Under the pieces are notes generated by a model. The model made no database searches. It was not told the origin of the DNA and worked only from the letters and a program-made list of their open reading frames with translations. The position numbers and the translations under genes were made by a program. From IMG/VR virus record IMGVR_UViG_3300030098_002878, positions 1 through 21,229 of that record: a DNA stretch of 21,229 bases, one strand, 5' to 3'. Below, piece after piece: positions 7,071 through 12,850 of the stretch (the first letter of the stretch is position 1; the number at the start of each line of letters is the position of its first letter). This stretch comes from a virus.

Positions 7071-7099
7071 TTGACTTGGTGTATCCGATCCTATTATAC
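7071..7099 (+). promoter_or_regulatory. Rightward early promoter
   Basis: TTGACT (7071-7076) is followed after 17 bases by TTATAC (7094-7099), a near-consensus sigma-70 promoter pointing at the plus-strand block. Its -10 overlaps a 15-bp palindrome and a leftward TATAAT, which suggests one regulator controlling both directions. Confidence 0.6.
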
Positions 7100-7119
7100 A
7101 TAATGTATATTATGCGCAA
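7093..7119 (-). promoter_or_regulatory. Leftward promoter for the late block
   Basis: On the minus strand a perfect TATAAT lies at 7098-7093, with TTGCGC at 7119-7114 as a weak -35 (15-base spacer, shorter than ideal). It points at the sigma-like/TerS/TerL block about 100 nt away. It overlaps the rightward promoter and the palindrome, so use of the two promoters may be mutually exclusive. Confidence 0.35.
7095..7109. promoter_or_regulatory. 15-bp palindrome, likely operator
   Basis: TATACAT-A-ATGTATA is a perfect 7+1+7 palindrome covering the -10 regions of both divergent promoters. This is a natural place for a repressor site. The second 34-bp repeat copy at 9741 keeps only the left half (TATACAT), so the two copies differ in symmetry. 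Confidence 0.5.
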
Positions 7120-7323
7120 TACTAAGTGTTGATATTGTTGAACTTAGCATTTTAAAATTTGTTAGTTTGACTATTTGACATTATGCGCCAACTTTCTTTT
7201 TGTTTTTGCTTTGACTCAATATTTTTATTTCAATAGGTGTTGACTCAGATTAATATATATAATAAATTTAAAAGCGCATTGAGAGAGCGCAACAATTCAA
7301 AACAAACAAAAGAGAGAGAGAAA

Positions 7324-7962
7324 TTGAATAAAATAAAAGCTAAAGAGATTTTAGGTAGTTACCTATCATGTACTTCTAAAATGCCATGTTACTCATATAA
7401 TTTAAGCGCATTAGATTGCATAAAAGGTTCTAAATTAGTAAATGTTAAAAATTCTGTGTGTTATGGTTGTTATGCATTAAAAGGCAATTATGCTAGATAT
7501 AAATGGACTACCAAGTTGCAACCAAAAACAAAAAACATTAAAAAACCTAAATGGAGTAAAGCATTAGCATATTTAATTAATAATCAAGATAATAAAAAAG
7601 ATAAAAACTTTTTTAGGTGGCATGATAGTGGGGATTTGCAAAGTGTTGACCATTTAAAGAAAATTATTGAAGTTTGCAAAATGACACCAAATGTAAAGCA
7701 TTGGTTACCAACTAGAGAGTATGGCATTGTAAACAAATATATTAAACAAGGTGGTAAGATACCTAAAAATCTAGTAATTCGTTTTAGTGCGCATATGATC
7801 GACACTAAACCACCTAAAACATTTTTCGCCACATCTTCAGTTCATAAAGATAAATCTTTTATTGGTGTTGAATGTCTTAGTTATAAAAATAATAATGAAT
7901 GTGGTTCGTGTCGTTTGTGTTGGGATCCTAAAGTAAAAAACATTTCTTATAAATATCATTAA
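7324..7962 (+). CDS. GP88-like phage protein, cysteine-rich
   Basis: The protein resembles the 'gene product 88' family first named in mycobacteriophages and found in many environmental phages. Visible signatures are a Cys-rich N-terminus (YLSCTSKMPCYSYNL, then SVCYGCYALKGNYARY), a central FFRWHDSGDLQS, a PNVKHWLPTREYG motif and a C-terminal pair of CxxC (ECGSCRLCWD). The function is unknown; the Cys clusters suggest metal or Fe-S binding. I choose the TTG at 7324 because AGAGAGAG plus AAA lies just before it, the same layout as the TTG start of the gene at 8604. The GTG at 7237, which would give 241 aa, has no ribosome site. It is the first gene of the early-type block. Confidence 0.75.
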   Translation: MNKIKAKEILGSYLSCTSKMPCYSYNLSALDCIKGSKLVNVKNSVCYGCYALKGNYARYKWTTKLQPKTKNIKKPKWSKALAYLINNQDNKKDKNFFRWHDSGDLQSVDHLKKIIEVCKMTPNVKHWLPTREYGIVNKYIKQGGKIPKNLVIRFSAHMIDTKPPKTFFATSSVHKDKSFIGVECLSYKNNNECGSCRLCWDPKVKNISYKYH

Positions 7963-7981
7963 ACAAAAAGAGAGGTACAAA

Positions 7982-8527
7982 ATGAAAGAATCAAAAATGA
8001 CTAAAATATTTAAGTATATTGATAAAACGCCAAAACTAAGATATAAAAAGTTAATTACTTTTATATGTAGTTTAAATAATCGACCTTATCAAAGTGGATA
8101 TTATGGAACTGTTTTAACTAATTTAAAATATAGTGGTCGTATTCGTGTTAATAAAAAAGGTTATTACCAACTAACAAAATTAGGAAAATCTTTAATTAAC
8201 ACGCCATATGCGAAAACAATAAAAGAAAAAGAGAAAGAAAGAGAGAGAAAACAATATTTTAAAATCATGCGTGAAATACAAATTGATAAACAAAATGAGC
8301 AAGATAGAAAGTATAATAGGATTATGAAAACTATAAAGAATCGTGGTACGATTGACACTATTGAAGAATTAACGTATTTTTTAAAAACTTTTAGATCACA
8401 TGATCAAATTGAACTTTCTCAAGATGAAGAAGGCAACGCATTTGGTAAAATATTTGGGCAAGTTTTCACAGATAAAGTTGATAGGTTTACTGATAAAATT
8501 ACTTTAATACCAAATATTAGATACTAG
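7982..8527 (+). CDS. Winged-helix-like N-terminus with charged coiled coil, 181 aa
   Basis: The first 75 residues (KIFKYIDKTPKLRYKKLITFICSLNNRPYQSG, then TVLTNLKYSGRIRVNKKGYYQLTKLGKS) have the helix-helix-helix-wing pattern of a winged HTH. A 'GYYQLT.LGK' wing like this is common in small phage regulators. The middle is a highly charged helix (KEKEKERERKQYF, DKQNEQDRKYNRIM), probably a coiled coil. The C-terminus is acidic and unassigned. The ATG has AGAGAGG upstream. The stop TAG shares its last base with stem I of the ribozyme that follows. DNA binding is an inference; I do not recognise a named gene. Confidence 0.7.
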   Translation: MKESKMTKIFKYIDKTPKLRYKKLITFICSLNNRPYQSGYYGTVLTNLKYSGRIRVNKKGYYQLTKLGKSLINTPYAKTIKEKEKERERKQYFKIMREIQIDKQNEQDRKYNRIMKTIKNRGTIDTIEELTYFLKTFRSHDQIELSQDEEGNAFGKIFGQVFTDKVDRFTDKITLIPNIRY

Positions 8528-8581
8528 ATTAACTGACGAGACTTAATGAGTCGAAACGGCCATTTTATGGCCGTCTTAATC
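8527..8581 (+). ncRNA. Hammerhead ribozyme (type I), copy A
   Basis: All core elements are present in order. Stem I is GATTAA (8527-8532) with TTAATC (8576-8581). The core CTGACGA (8533-8539) fits CUGANGA. Stem II is GACT/AGTC (8540-8543, 8549-8552), followed by GAAA (8553-8556). Stem III is seven pairs (8557-8563 with 8567-8573). The cleavage triplet GTC is 8573-8575, so cleavage falls between 8575 and 8576. Stem I is open to the flanks, making it type I. The last base of the upstream stop codon is the first base of stem I, so a terminating ribosome would block folding. Cleavage leaves a short leader with the next gene's AGAGAGG ribosome site. Confidence 0.88.
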
Positions 8582-8603
8582 AAACAAAAGAGAGAGGTAT
8601 AAA

Positions 8604-8969
8604 TTGAATAAATACGAAAGAAACGCCGTTGCAGTTACATTAGATCACTTTATAGATAATATGATTGATGTTCGTTCTTATTTTGAAGACGAATCAAAAC
8701 CAATTACATTTAATACAATTGTTAATTTTGGTGATTATGTTTTAACACTTATAAAAGAACACTTAGAAAGTGATATTGATTTAATGATCGAAACCATAGA
8801 AAGTGATATGAAAGACGATGAAGAAGAAAAAAAACATTGGACTACAATTTTAAACGATCAAAAAGGCGCATTAAAAATAATTGATAAAGCTATTGAATAT
8901 AGGAAAAATTTAGGTCCTGATGGTTTGCCGCTAGAACACTTACAACCTGGAATATACTTAAAAGGCTAA
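8604..8969 (+). CDS. Hypothetical acidic helical protein between two ribozymes, 121 aa
   Basis: The protein is acidic and largely helical (NAVAVTLDHFIDNMIDVRSYF, then LIKEHLESDIDLMIETIESD and DDEEEKKHWTTILNDQKG), with a short C-terminal GLPLEHLQPGIYLKG. It has no Cys, membrane segment or motif I can name. The start is a TTG with GAGAGGT six bases upstream, and no ATG is available nearby. The gene is bracketed by two hammerhead ribozymes: its leader begins at the cleavage site of the first, and its TAA stop (8967-8969) is part of stem I of the second. Its mRNA would be cut out as a 438-nt unit. Confidence 0.72.
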   Translation: MNKYERNAVAVTLDHFIDNMIDVRSYFEDESKPITFNTIVNFGDYVLTLIKEHLESDIDLMIETIESDMKDDEEEKKHWTTILNDQKGALKIIDKAIEYRKNLGPDGLPLEHLQPGIYLKG

Positions 8970-9019
8970 CTGAAGACGGCTAAATGCTAGAAACGGCGCA
9001 GAATTGCGCCGTCTTAGTC
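8964..9019 (+). ncRNA. Hammerhead ribozyme (type I), copy B
   Basis: Stem I is GGCTAA (8964-8969) with TTAGTC (9014-9019), one G-U pair. The core is CTGAAGA (8970-8976), followed by stem II and GAAA (8990-8993). Stem III is seven pairs (8994-9000 with 9005-9011) closed by a GAAT loop. The cleavage triplet GTC is 9011-9013. Stem III differs from copy A at several pairs but stays fully paired, which is covariation. Stem II is weak: three pairs including one G-U, and a C-A mismatch where the conserved G10.1-C11.1 pair normally sits. It may be slow or partly decayed. The stop TAA of the upstream gene lies inside stem I. Confidence 0.78.
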
Positions 9020-9036
9020 AAACAAAAGGAAAAAAC

Positions 9037-9276
9037 ATGTATAAAGAAAAAATAATAATAAAAGAACGATTAAAAGATAATTATTTTTTTAAAAATAGTA
9101 GAATTAAAAGAACTCTGATAATTGGATCATCGGTAACATTCTTTTTTGAAGGTGATGTTATTACAAGAGAAATCACTTCATTTGATATTGATTCTAGTGA
9201 GCAATTAATATTTTATTTTAATTTGATTTCTGATAATGATGAAAGATGGAATTATGTTTCATCTATACTTTATTAA
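9037..9276 (+). CDS. Hypothetical protein, 79 aa
   Basis: The start is taken at ATG 9037 (MYKEKIIIKERLK), with AAAGGAAAAAAC before it. An earlier frame from 9004 would lie inside ribozyme B and is rejected. The protein is basic at the N-terminus (FFKNSRIKRTLIIG), followed by beta-like segments (SSVTFFFEGDVITREITSF, QLIFYFNLIS). I recognise no family. Its leader is the product of ribozyme B cleavage, with a UUAGUCAAACAAAAGG start nearly identical to that of the preceding gene. Confidence 0.65.
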   Translation: MYKEKIIIKERLKDNYFFKNSRIKRTLIIGSSVTFFFEGDVITREITSFDIDSSEQLIFYFNLISDNDERWNYVSSILY

Positions 9277-9292
9277 AAAAAAAGGAATTAAC

Positions 9293-9376
9293 ATGTTTAA
9301 AACACTAGAAAAAATAGCGCATATTTATTTAATAATATGCGTTTTAATTTGGTTAGTTCAGTGTATAAGTATTTAA
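9293..9376 (+). CDS. 27-aa single-pass membrane peptide
   Basis: ATG 9293 follows AAAGGAATTAAC, a clear ribosome site. The peptide MFKTLEKIAHIYLI continues as a hydrophobic stretch (ICVLIWLVQCISI) and stops at TAA 9374-9376. It is short, but its ribosome site is better than that of the overlapping frame at 9337. It may be a small membrane modulator, for example in lysis control or host inhibition; no family is recognised. Confidence 0.5.
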   Translation: MFKTLEKIAHIYLIICVLIWLVQCISI

Positions 9377-9546
9377 AAAGATCTTTTTATTTATGTTTAA
9401 TTTTGCTTTTTGTTGGATTGCTACCAATAAAACACACTAAACAAAACAAAAGATCATTCACAAAAATACATGCCAACTACTTTACATTTATTCCATTTTT
9501 TGCGCTTTATTATGCGTTTAAATTGATTAAAAAAGAATTGGAATAA
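9337..9546 (+). CDS. Possible small membrane protein, 69 aa
   Basis: The frame has two hydrophobic stretches (SFYLCLILLFVGLLP and FTFIPFFALYYAFKLI) separated by a basic loop, consistent with two membrane passes. It overlaps the 27-aa peptide in another frame. Its first ATG (9337) has no ribosome site, so translation would need coupling to that peptide or a later alternative start. It is the last frame before the terminator at 9571. Real but mis-started, or a chance product of AT-rich DNA, are both possible. Confidence 0.4.
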   Translation: MRFNLVSSVYKYLKRSFYLCLILLFVGLLPIKHTKQNKRSFTKIHANYFTFIPFFALYYAFKLIKKELE

Positions 9547-9570
9547 CTAAACAACACTAAACAAAAAAAG

Positions 9571-9596
9571 CCGCGCATTTAGCGCGGTTTTTTTTT
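9571..9596 (+). terminator. Intrinsic terminator of the plus-strand block
   Basis: CCGCGC (9571-9576), loop ATTTA and GCGCGG (9582-9587) are followed by nine T (9588-9596) and preceded by a run of A. It lies 25 nt after the last plus-strand frame. The A-run upstream would let it also act, more weakly, on leftward transcripts. Confidence 0.9.
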
Positions 9597-9882
9597 ACCT
9601 AAACATACCAAGCCGCATAAATAAAAAGCGCGTTTTTGCGCAAATTAAGCACTAAAAATAAAAGCTCTTTTGATCACTTTAAGCCGTTTAAAATGTTAGT
9701 TTTAATTTTACTTTTTTACTTGTGTTTTTTCGTGTTTTGAGGTCCTGTTATACATAATATTTTTTATGCGAAATTGCACCTTTTGATCGTTTTTTTTGCA
9801 TTTTTGCTCAATTTTTGAACACTTTTTTTGAGTCATATTTGGCTATTATATTTTAGGCGCAGGGTAATTTTATATTTTGCAC
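9597..9882. other. Non-coding spacer between convergent blocks
   Basis: No gene is seen. Contents are a short GCGC-GTTTTT-GCGC repeat near 9628-9641, the right copy of the 34-bp repeat (9741-9774), T-rich tracts, and at its right end a 24-bp-spaced direct repeat of CAGGGTAATTTT (from 9860 and from 9884, running into the 3' end of the next gene). The position between convergent blocks argues against a promoter role for the repeat copy here. Confidence 0.6.
9741..9774 (+). repeat. 34-bp direct repeat, right copy
   Basis: It matches 7087-7120 at 28 of 34 positions, same orientation. TTATAC is conserved, but no good -35 lies 17 bases upstream, and downstream genes run in the opposite direction. 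A role as protein binding site, replication element or recombination footprint fits better than a promoter. Confidence 0.7.
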
Positions 9883-10095
9883 TCAGGGTAATTTTTGTTT
9901 TTTGATTTGCCTGTTGCGCCATGACAACTTGGCGCGATTCTTAATTTTCAAAAAACACTTGTCTAACTGGCTAACTCTAGTATCATGCCACCACTCCAAA
10001 ACCAGCGCACAATGAGTCTCGCCACGTATGTTTTGAGCAAACTCGCAGTAATTCTCTTTCTTATCCGAAAGTACGCACTTTTCAGGGTAAATCAT
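9883..10095 (-). CDS. Hypothetical Cys-containing small protein, 70 aa
   Basis: The protein has four Cys: CVLSDKKENYC, then HCALVLEWW, then LDKCFL. Its tail is strongly basic (KIKNRAKLSWRNRQIKKQKLP). The Cys spacing hints at metal binding but fits no finger I know. The ATG at 10093-10095 has no ribosome site, and the gene stands alone after the iteron-like repeats, downstream of the primase-helicase gene. It may be a real accessory gene or a chance frame. Confidence 0.45.
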   Translation of the reverse strand: MIYPEKCVLSDKKENYCEFAQNIRGETHCALVLEWWHDTRVSQLDKCFLKIKNRAKLSWRNRQIKKQKLP

Positions 10096-10110
10096 CGATA
10101 GGCAGAATAT

Positions 10111-10228
10111 GAAGACTATGAAGAATATGAAGACTTTCTCTCTCTCTCTTCTCGATAAACCAAATCACGCAAAGTCTTTTTTTATTTTGCCAAAAGACTT
10201 TCAAAGTCTTCAAAGTCTTCAAAGTCTT
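10111..10228. repeat. 9-bp iteron-like array (CAAAGTCTT)
   Basis: Three perfect tandem copies of CAAAGTCTT lie at 10202-10228 and another at 10170-10178. An inverted near-copy (AAGACTTTC, 10194-10202) forms AAGACTTT-C-AAAGTCTT with the first tandem copy. Related GAAGACT words lie at 10111 and 10129, next to a CT-dinucleotide tract (about 10136-10150). The array sits just downstream of the primase-helicase gene, so a replication origin or a complex terminator is plausible. Confidence 0.6.
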
Positions 10229-10246
10229 TGTTTTCTTTGTGTCGAG

Positions 10247-12094
10247 TTAATCAAGAAAATCATCTAATTCAGTAGTTACTTTACAGTAATGACCATGATC
10301 AAGTTTACGAATTAAGCCTTGATTTTCCATTCTTGAAAGCCAATTATATAAAGCTGTTTTACTGCTCAACTTCATCACACTTTCCAGCGCAACAGCAAAC
10401 GCAGAGGTACTAAAATTATGACCATCTGTCATAACCGCAGCAAGTACGCGTTCTTCATTGGATTCCTTCGGATCGCTATACCAATACATCTCATTTTTAG
10501 GAAGTGGCTTCATATATTTAAAATACAATTCACGCCTATCTTCTTCATCAATATTAATCATCTTAATACCAACTGGTACATTATGCAACTCGTTATGACT
10601 GCGCACCTTCGTTATCTTCATTACCTTCAATCCAGGAACACGCCTAGCATCGGCCATCTGGACCAAACAATCCAAGAAGTTAGAATAGGCAGATCCACCC
10701 AGCAACTGCGATACATCCAGTGGACTCATCTCACCAATCTTCTTATGATGCGACACCAACACAATGGCCACCTTATGCTTCTTCTTTATATTTACAATCT
10801 TACGCAGCAACTCCATTATATCCGAGTTCTTAGACATCGACAACTGCGTACTAGTATACAAGTTATCCACCACCAACACATCATAATCCTCATGCACTAA
10901 ATTAGCGTCAATTATATCCCATTTGTCCTGGAAAATATTCGACTGCCCATCACCAGTAAAGCGCAGGTTCTTATCAAGATTTTCCGACTCAATCGGATAC
11001 TGGTCCATCAATGGCTTACTTACATTCCTGATCAGGCCACTAAAACTTTCATCCTTCAACTCAAACTGCACATGCAACACACGCTGCGCAGTAGGAATCC
11101 GATAGTTCATAAACGGCACACCCATAGCAAGGCACATTGATAACTGCAAACTAAACACCGACTTACCCACATTCGTACCACCTGCGATGCCCATAATATC
11201 ACCATCATAAAACAACGAATCAATAATCGGCCTTGGCAACTGATTGAATGTGGTCCGAAACTGCGACATGCTAAACGACTGCATACCACCCAAATCCACT
11301 GCGCTCTCACCATACCTAACACACAAACTAAGCAGTTTTTCCAGCGTATTACCATCACTAAACCAATCAGTTATATCATAGCCAGAAGGTTTGTCTTTCC
11401 AATCAACGGCATACAACTCCAATTCCTTAGAAAACAGCCGTTTTGCTACCTTTTTCGAGCCTTCTATACCTTTTTCATCGTTATCGTATATGATATATAG
11501 TTTATTATATCCTGTAGGCAAGGTTAATTCAGCAGGCAGCGCACCTGCACCAGACGTAAACGTGATCGCAGGTGCGCCTTGGCAGTATGCGGTGACTACA
11601 TCCTTTTCACCTTCACACAATATAAGATAGTCTTTGAGAAGTTGCGGAGTCCCAAACATCTTACACTGCGCATCACCGAACTGCTTTCCTTTATGATGCT
11701 TTACATGATTATCATTAATTTGAAATACTAACTGTGGCTTACCATCATCATTTTTACGCACGCCTACAGGCATTTTAAGACATTGATCATTCCAAGGCAG
11801 GTCCATAGCCTTTACAAACTTTTGCCATGAATTTATAAACGCATTCCGCGCATCTGCGTAGCCACCTTTATCGACAGATACAACAGCCTTAGTATTTTTT
11901 AATACGTATTCTTCTCTCTTCTGTATTTTTTCGTCATTAAAATCCCAAGCATGCTGACACTTATGACAGTGAGCATAATCTTCGTTAATTTGTACTGTGC
12001 CTTGAGGACGATTAGATCCTAGATCACATAAAGGACACCAAGCTCTGTCACCATTACGAGATATGCGAGTAAATACATCCTGTGGGCGAATCAC
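10247..12094 (-). CDS. Primase-helicase: zinc finger, Toprim and RecA-like ATPase
   Basis: The 615-aa protein has a CHC2-like zinc finger (C20-x2-C23 and C43-x2-C46) and a linker. A Toprim domain follows (ILCEGEKD with Glu161; YDND with Asp204/Asp206). Next comes a RepA/AAA_25-type helicase core with Walker A GGTNVGKS (305-312), Walker B VLVVDN (Asp410) and an LVSHH motif (447-450). The C-terminal winged helix (SKTALYNWLSRMENQGLIRK) may bind DNA. Together this is the replicative primase and helicase in one chain, as in many small phages. It overlaps the upstream nuclease by ATGA (12091-12094) and ends the operon next to the iteron array. Confidence 0.88.
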   Translation of the reverse strand: MIRPQDVFTRISRNGDRAWCPLCDLGSNRPQGTVQINEDYAHCHKCQHAWDFNDEKIQKREEYVLKNTKAVVSVDKGGYADARNAFINSWQKFVKAMDLPWNDQCLKMPVGVRKNDDGKPQLVFQINDNHVKHHKGKQFGDAQCKMFGTPQLLKDYLILCEGEKDVVTAYCQGAPAITFTSGAGALPAELTLPTGYNKLYIIYDNDEKGIEGSKKVAKRLFSKELELYAVDWKDKPSGYDITDWFSDGNTLEKLLSLCVRYGESAVDLGGMQSFSMSQFRTTFNQLPRPIIDSLFYDGDIMGIAGGTNVGKSVFSLQLSMCLAMGVPFMNYRIPTAQRVLHVQFELKDESFSGLIRNVSKPLMDQYPIESENLDKNLRFTGDGQSNIFQDKWDIIDANLVHEDYDVLVVDNLYTSTQLSMSKNSDIMELLRKIVNIKKKHKVAIVLVSHHKKIGEMSPLDVSQLLGGSAYSNFLDCLVQMADARRVPGLKVMKITKVRSHNELHNVPVGIKMINIDEEDRRELYFKYMKPLPKNEMYWYSDPKESNEERVLAAVMTDGHNFSTSAFAVALESVMKLSSKTALYNWLSRMENQGLIRKLDHGHYCKVTTELDDFLD

Positions 12095-12747
12095 AGCGCA
12101 CTGCGCAACTTATTTAATGCGCAGCAATGCTTAAAAACCTGCGCACCAGCGTCTAGTTTTTTACGATCAATAACATGTTGATGAAACTTTCCATCTTCCT
12201 TGCCAAAACGCATTATAATACCATAAGATACTTTAGCCTTTGGCTGCGCAGCTTCATACATAAACGTGTACGCGCCTAGCTGGCAAATCATTTCTGGGTA
12301 TGGTCCACCTTTTGAAGTTTTCCAATCTACCACAATCAATTCATTATCTTTCTTAGCAATGGCATCTACTGTGCCACCAACCTGCAACTCTTCATTTACC
12401 AGGACAAGTTCACTGGCTAATATTTTCATGCCTGCTTTTTCATACCATGACTTAAAGCCAAAAAAGGCTTTTAGTGCTTTTTCTTCTTGATTTGGTGTAA
12501 AATCACGCGTGTCAACATCAAAACCTTGAAAAAAACCTTGTATTAATAGGTGTGTCAACGTTCCTTCGCGACCTGCTTCACGCATTACTGCATCAGCATC
12601 CTCACCCTGCGCAGTCATCCGCTTTGCCCACGCAATCAACGTATTCTTATTCCATCCTAACATAGCGTTGATGATTGTAGTTACAGAACTAGCACGATTG
12701 CCATTCTGAAGGACATAATTTTGTCCATGTAGCTTTGTTTTACTCAT
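12091..12747 (-). CDS. PD-(D/E)XK exonuclease, Cas4/RecB-like
   Basis: The 218-aa protein shows a nuclease core with GGTVDAIAKKDNELIVVDWKTSK, containing the acidic residue of motif II, the DWK of motif III and the TSK following. A helix with QLGAYTFMYEAA provides the QxxxY motif of RecB/Cas4 nucleases. An N-terminal helical part (TTIINAMLGWNKN, WAKRMTAQG) precedes it. No Cys cluster for an Fe-S site is evident, so it is closer to PDDEXK_1-type phage exonucleases than to true Cas4. It likely acts in recombination or end processing and is coupled to the primase-helicase. The start overlaps the 36-aa gene by 8 nt. Confidence 0.82.
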   Translation of the reverse strand: MSKTKLHGQNYVLQNGNRASSVTTIINAMLGWNKNTLIAWAKRMTAQGEDADAVMREAGREGTLTHLLIQGFFQGFDVDTRDFTPNQEEKALKAFFGFKSWYEKAGMKILASELVLVNEELQVGGTVDAIAKKDNELIVVDWKTSKGGPYPEMICQLGAYTFMYEAAQPKAKVSYGIIMRFGKEDGKFHQHVIDRKKLDAGAQVFKHCCALNKLRSAL

Positions 12748-12850
12748 TCTCGTTCCTTTTGTATCTATTGATTAAAAATAATATATAATGCACTAATATA
12801 AGTGCTAGTATTCCATTTAGCAGGTATTCTGATATATCTATTAATATCAT
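12740..12850 (-). CDS. 36-aa membrane peptide
   Basis: A short gene starting at ATG 12848-12850 inside an ATGA overlap with the upstream 67-aa gene and ending at TAA 12740-12742, eight nt into the nuclease gene. The peptide starts MILIDISEYLL, has a hydrophobic core (NGILALILVHYILFLI) and ends with a charged NRYKRNENE. Coupling on both sides makes chance unlikely. The function is unknown. Confidence 0.65.
   Translation of the reverse strand: MILIDISEYLLNGILALILVHYILFLINRYKRNENE

Larger units (their letters stand above)
7087..7120 (+). repeat. 34-bp direct repeat, left copy
   Basis: This segment matches 9741-9774 at 28 of 34 positions in the same orientation, sharing the cores TTATACATAAT and TTATGCG. 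The two copies lie 2,654 bp apart and flank the whole AT-rich plus-strand block. Confidence 0.7.
6995..7323. other. Divergent control region between late and early blocks
   Basis: This stretch holds no convincing gene. It carries opposed promoters over a palindrome (7071-7119), one copy of the 34-bp repeat (7087-7120), six TTGAC motifs on the plus strand (7016, 7071, 7167, 7175, 7211, 7240), and a half-site GTGTTGACA at 7013-7021 that matches the arms of the XRE operator at 18581-18615. A small inverted repeat (CTAAGT / ACTTAG) lies at about 7122-7148. A GTG at 7237 opens a frame in line with the next gene but lacks a ribosome site, so I treat 7237-7323 as leader. Confidence 0.6.

Noticed and set aside
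7237-7323. N-terminal extension of the GP88-like gene from a GTG
   Set aside because: There is no ribosome site, and the TTG at 7324 shares the start layout of the gene at 8604.
10202-10228. CRISPR-like repeats
   Set aside because: Units are 9 bp, tandem and without spacers.
10418-10900. 160-codon plus-strand frame
   Set aside because: It is antisense to the primase-helicase gene; His/Ile-rich composition reflects that gene's codons and no start signal is seen.
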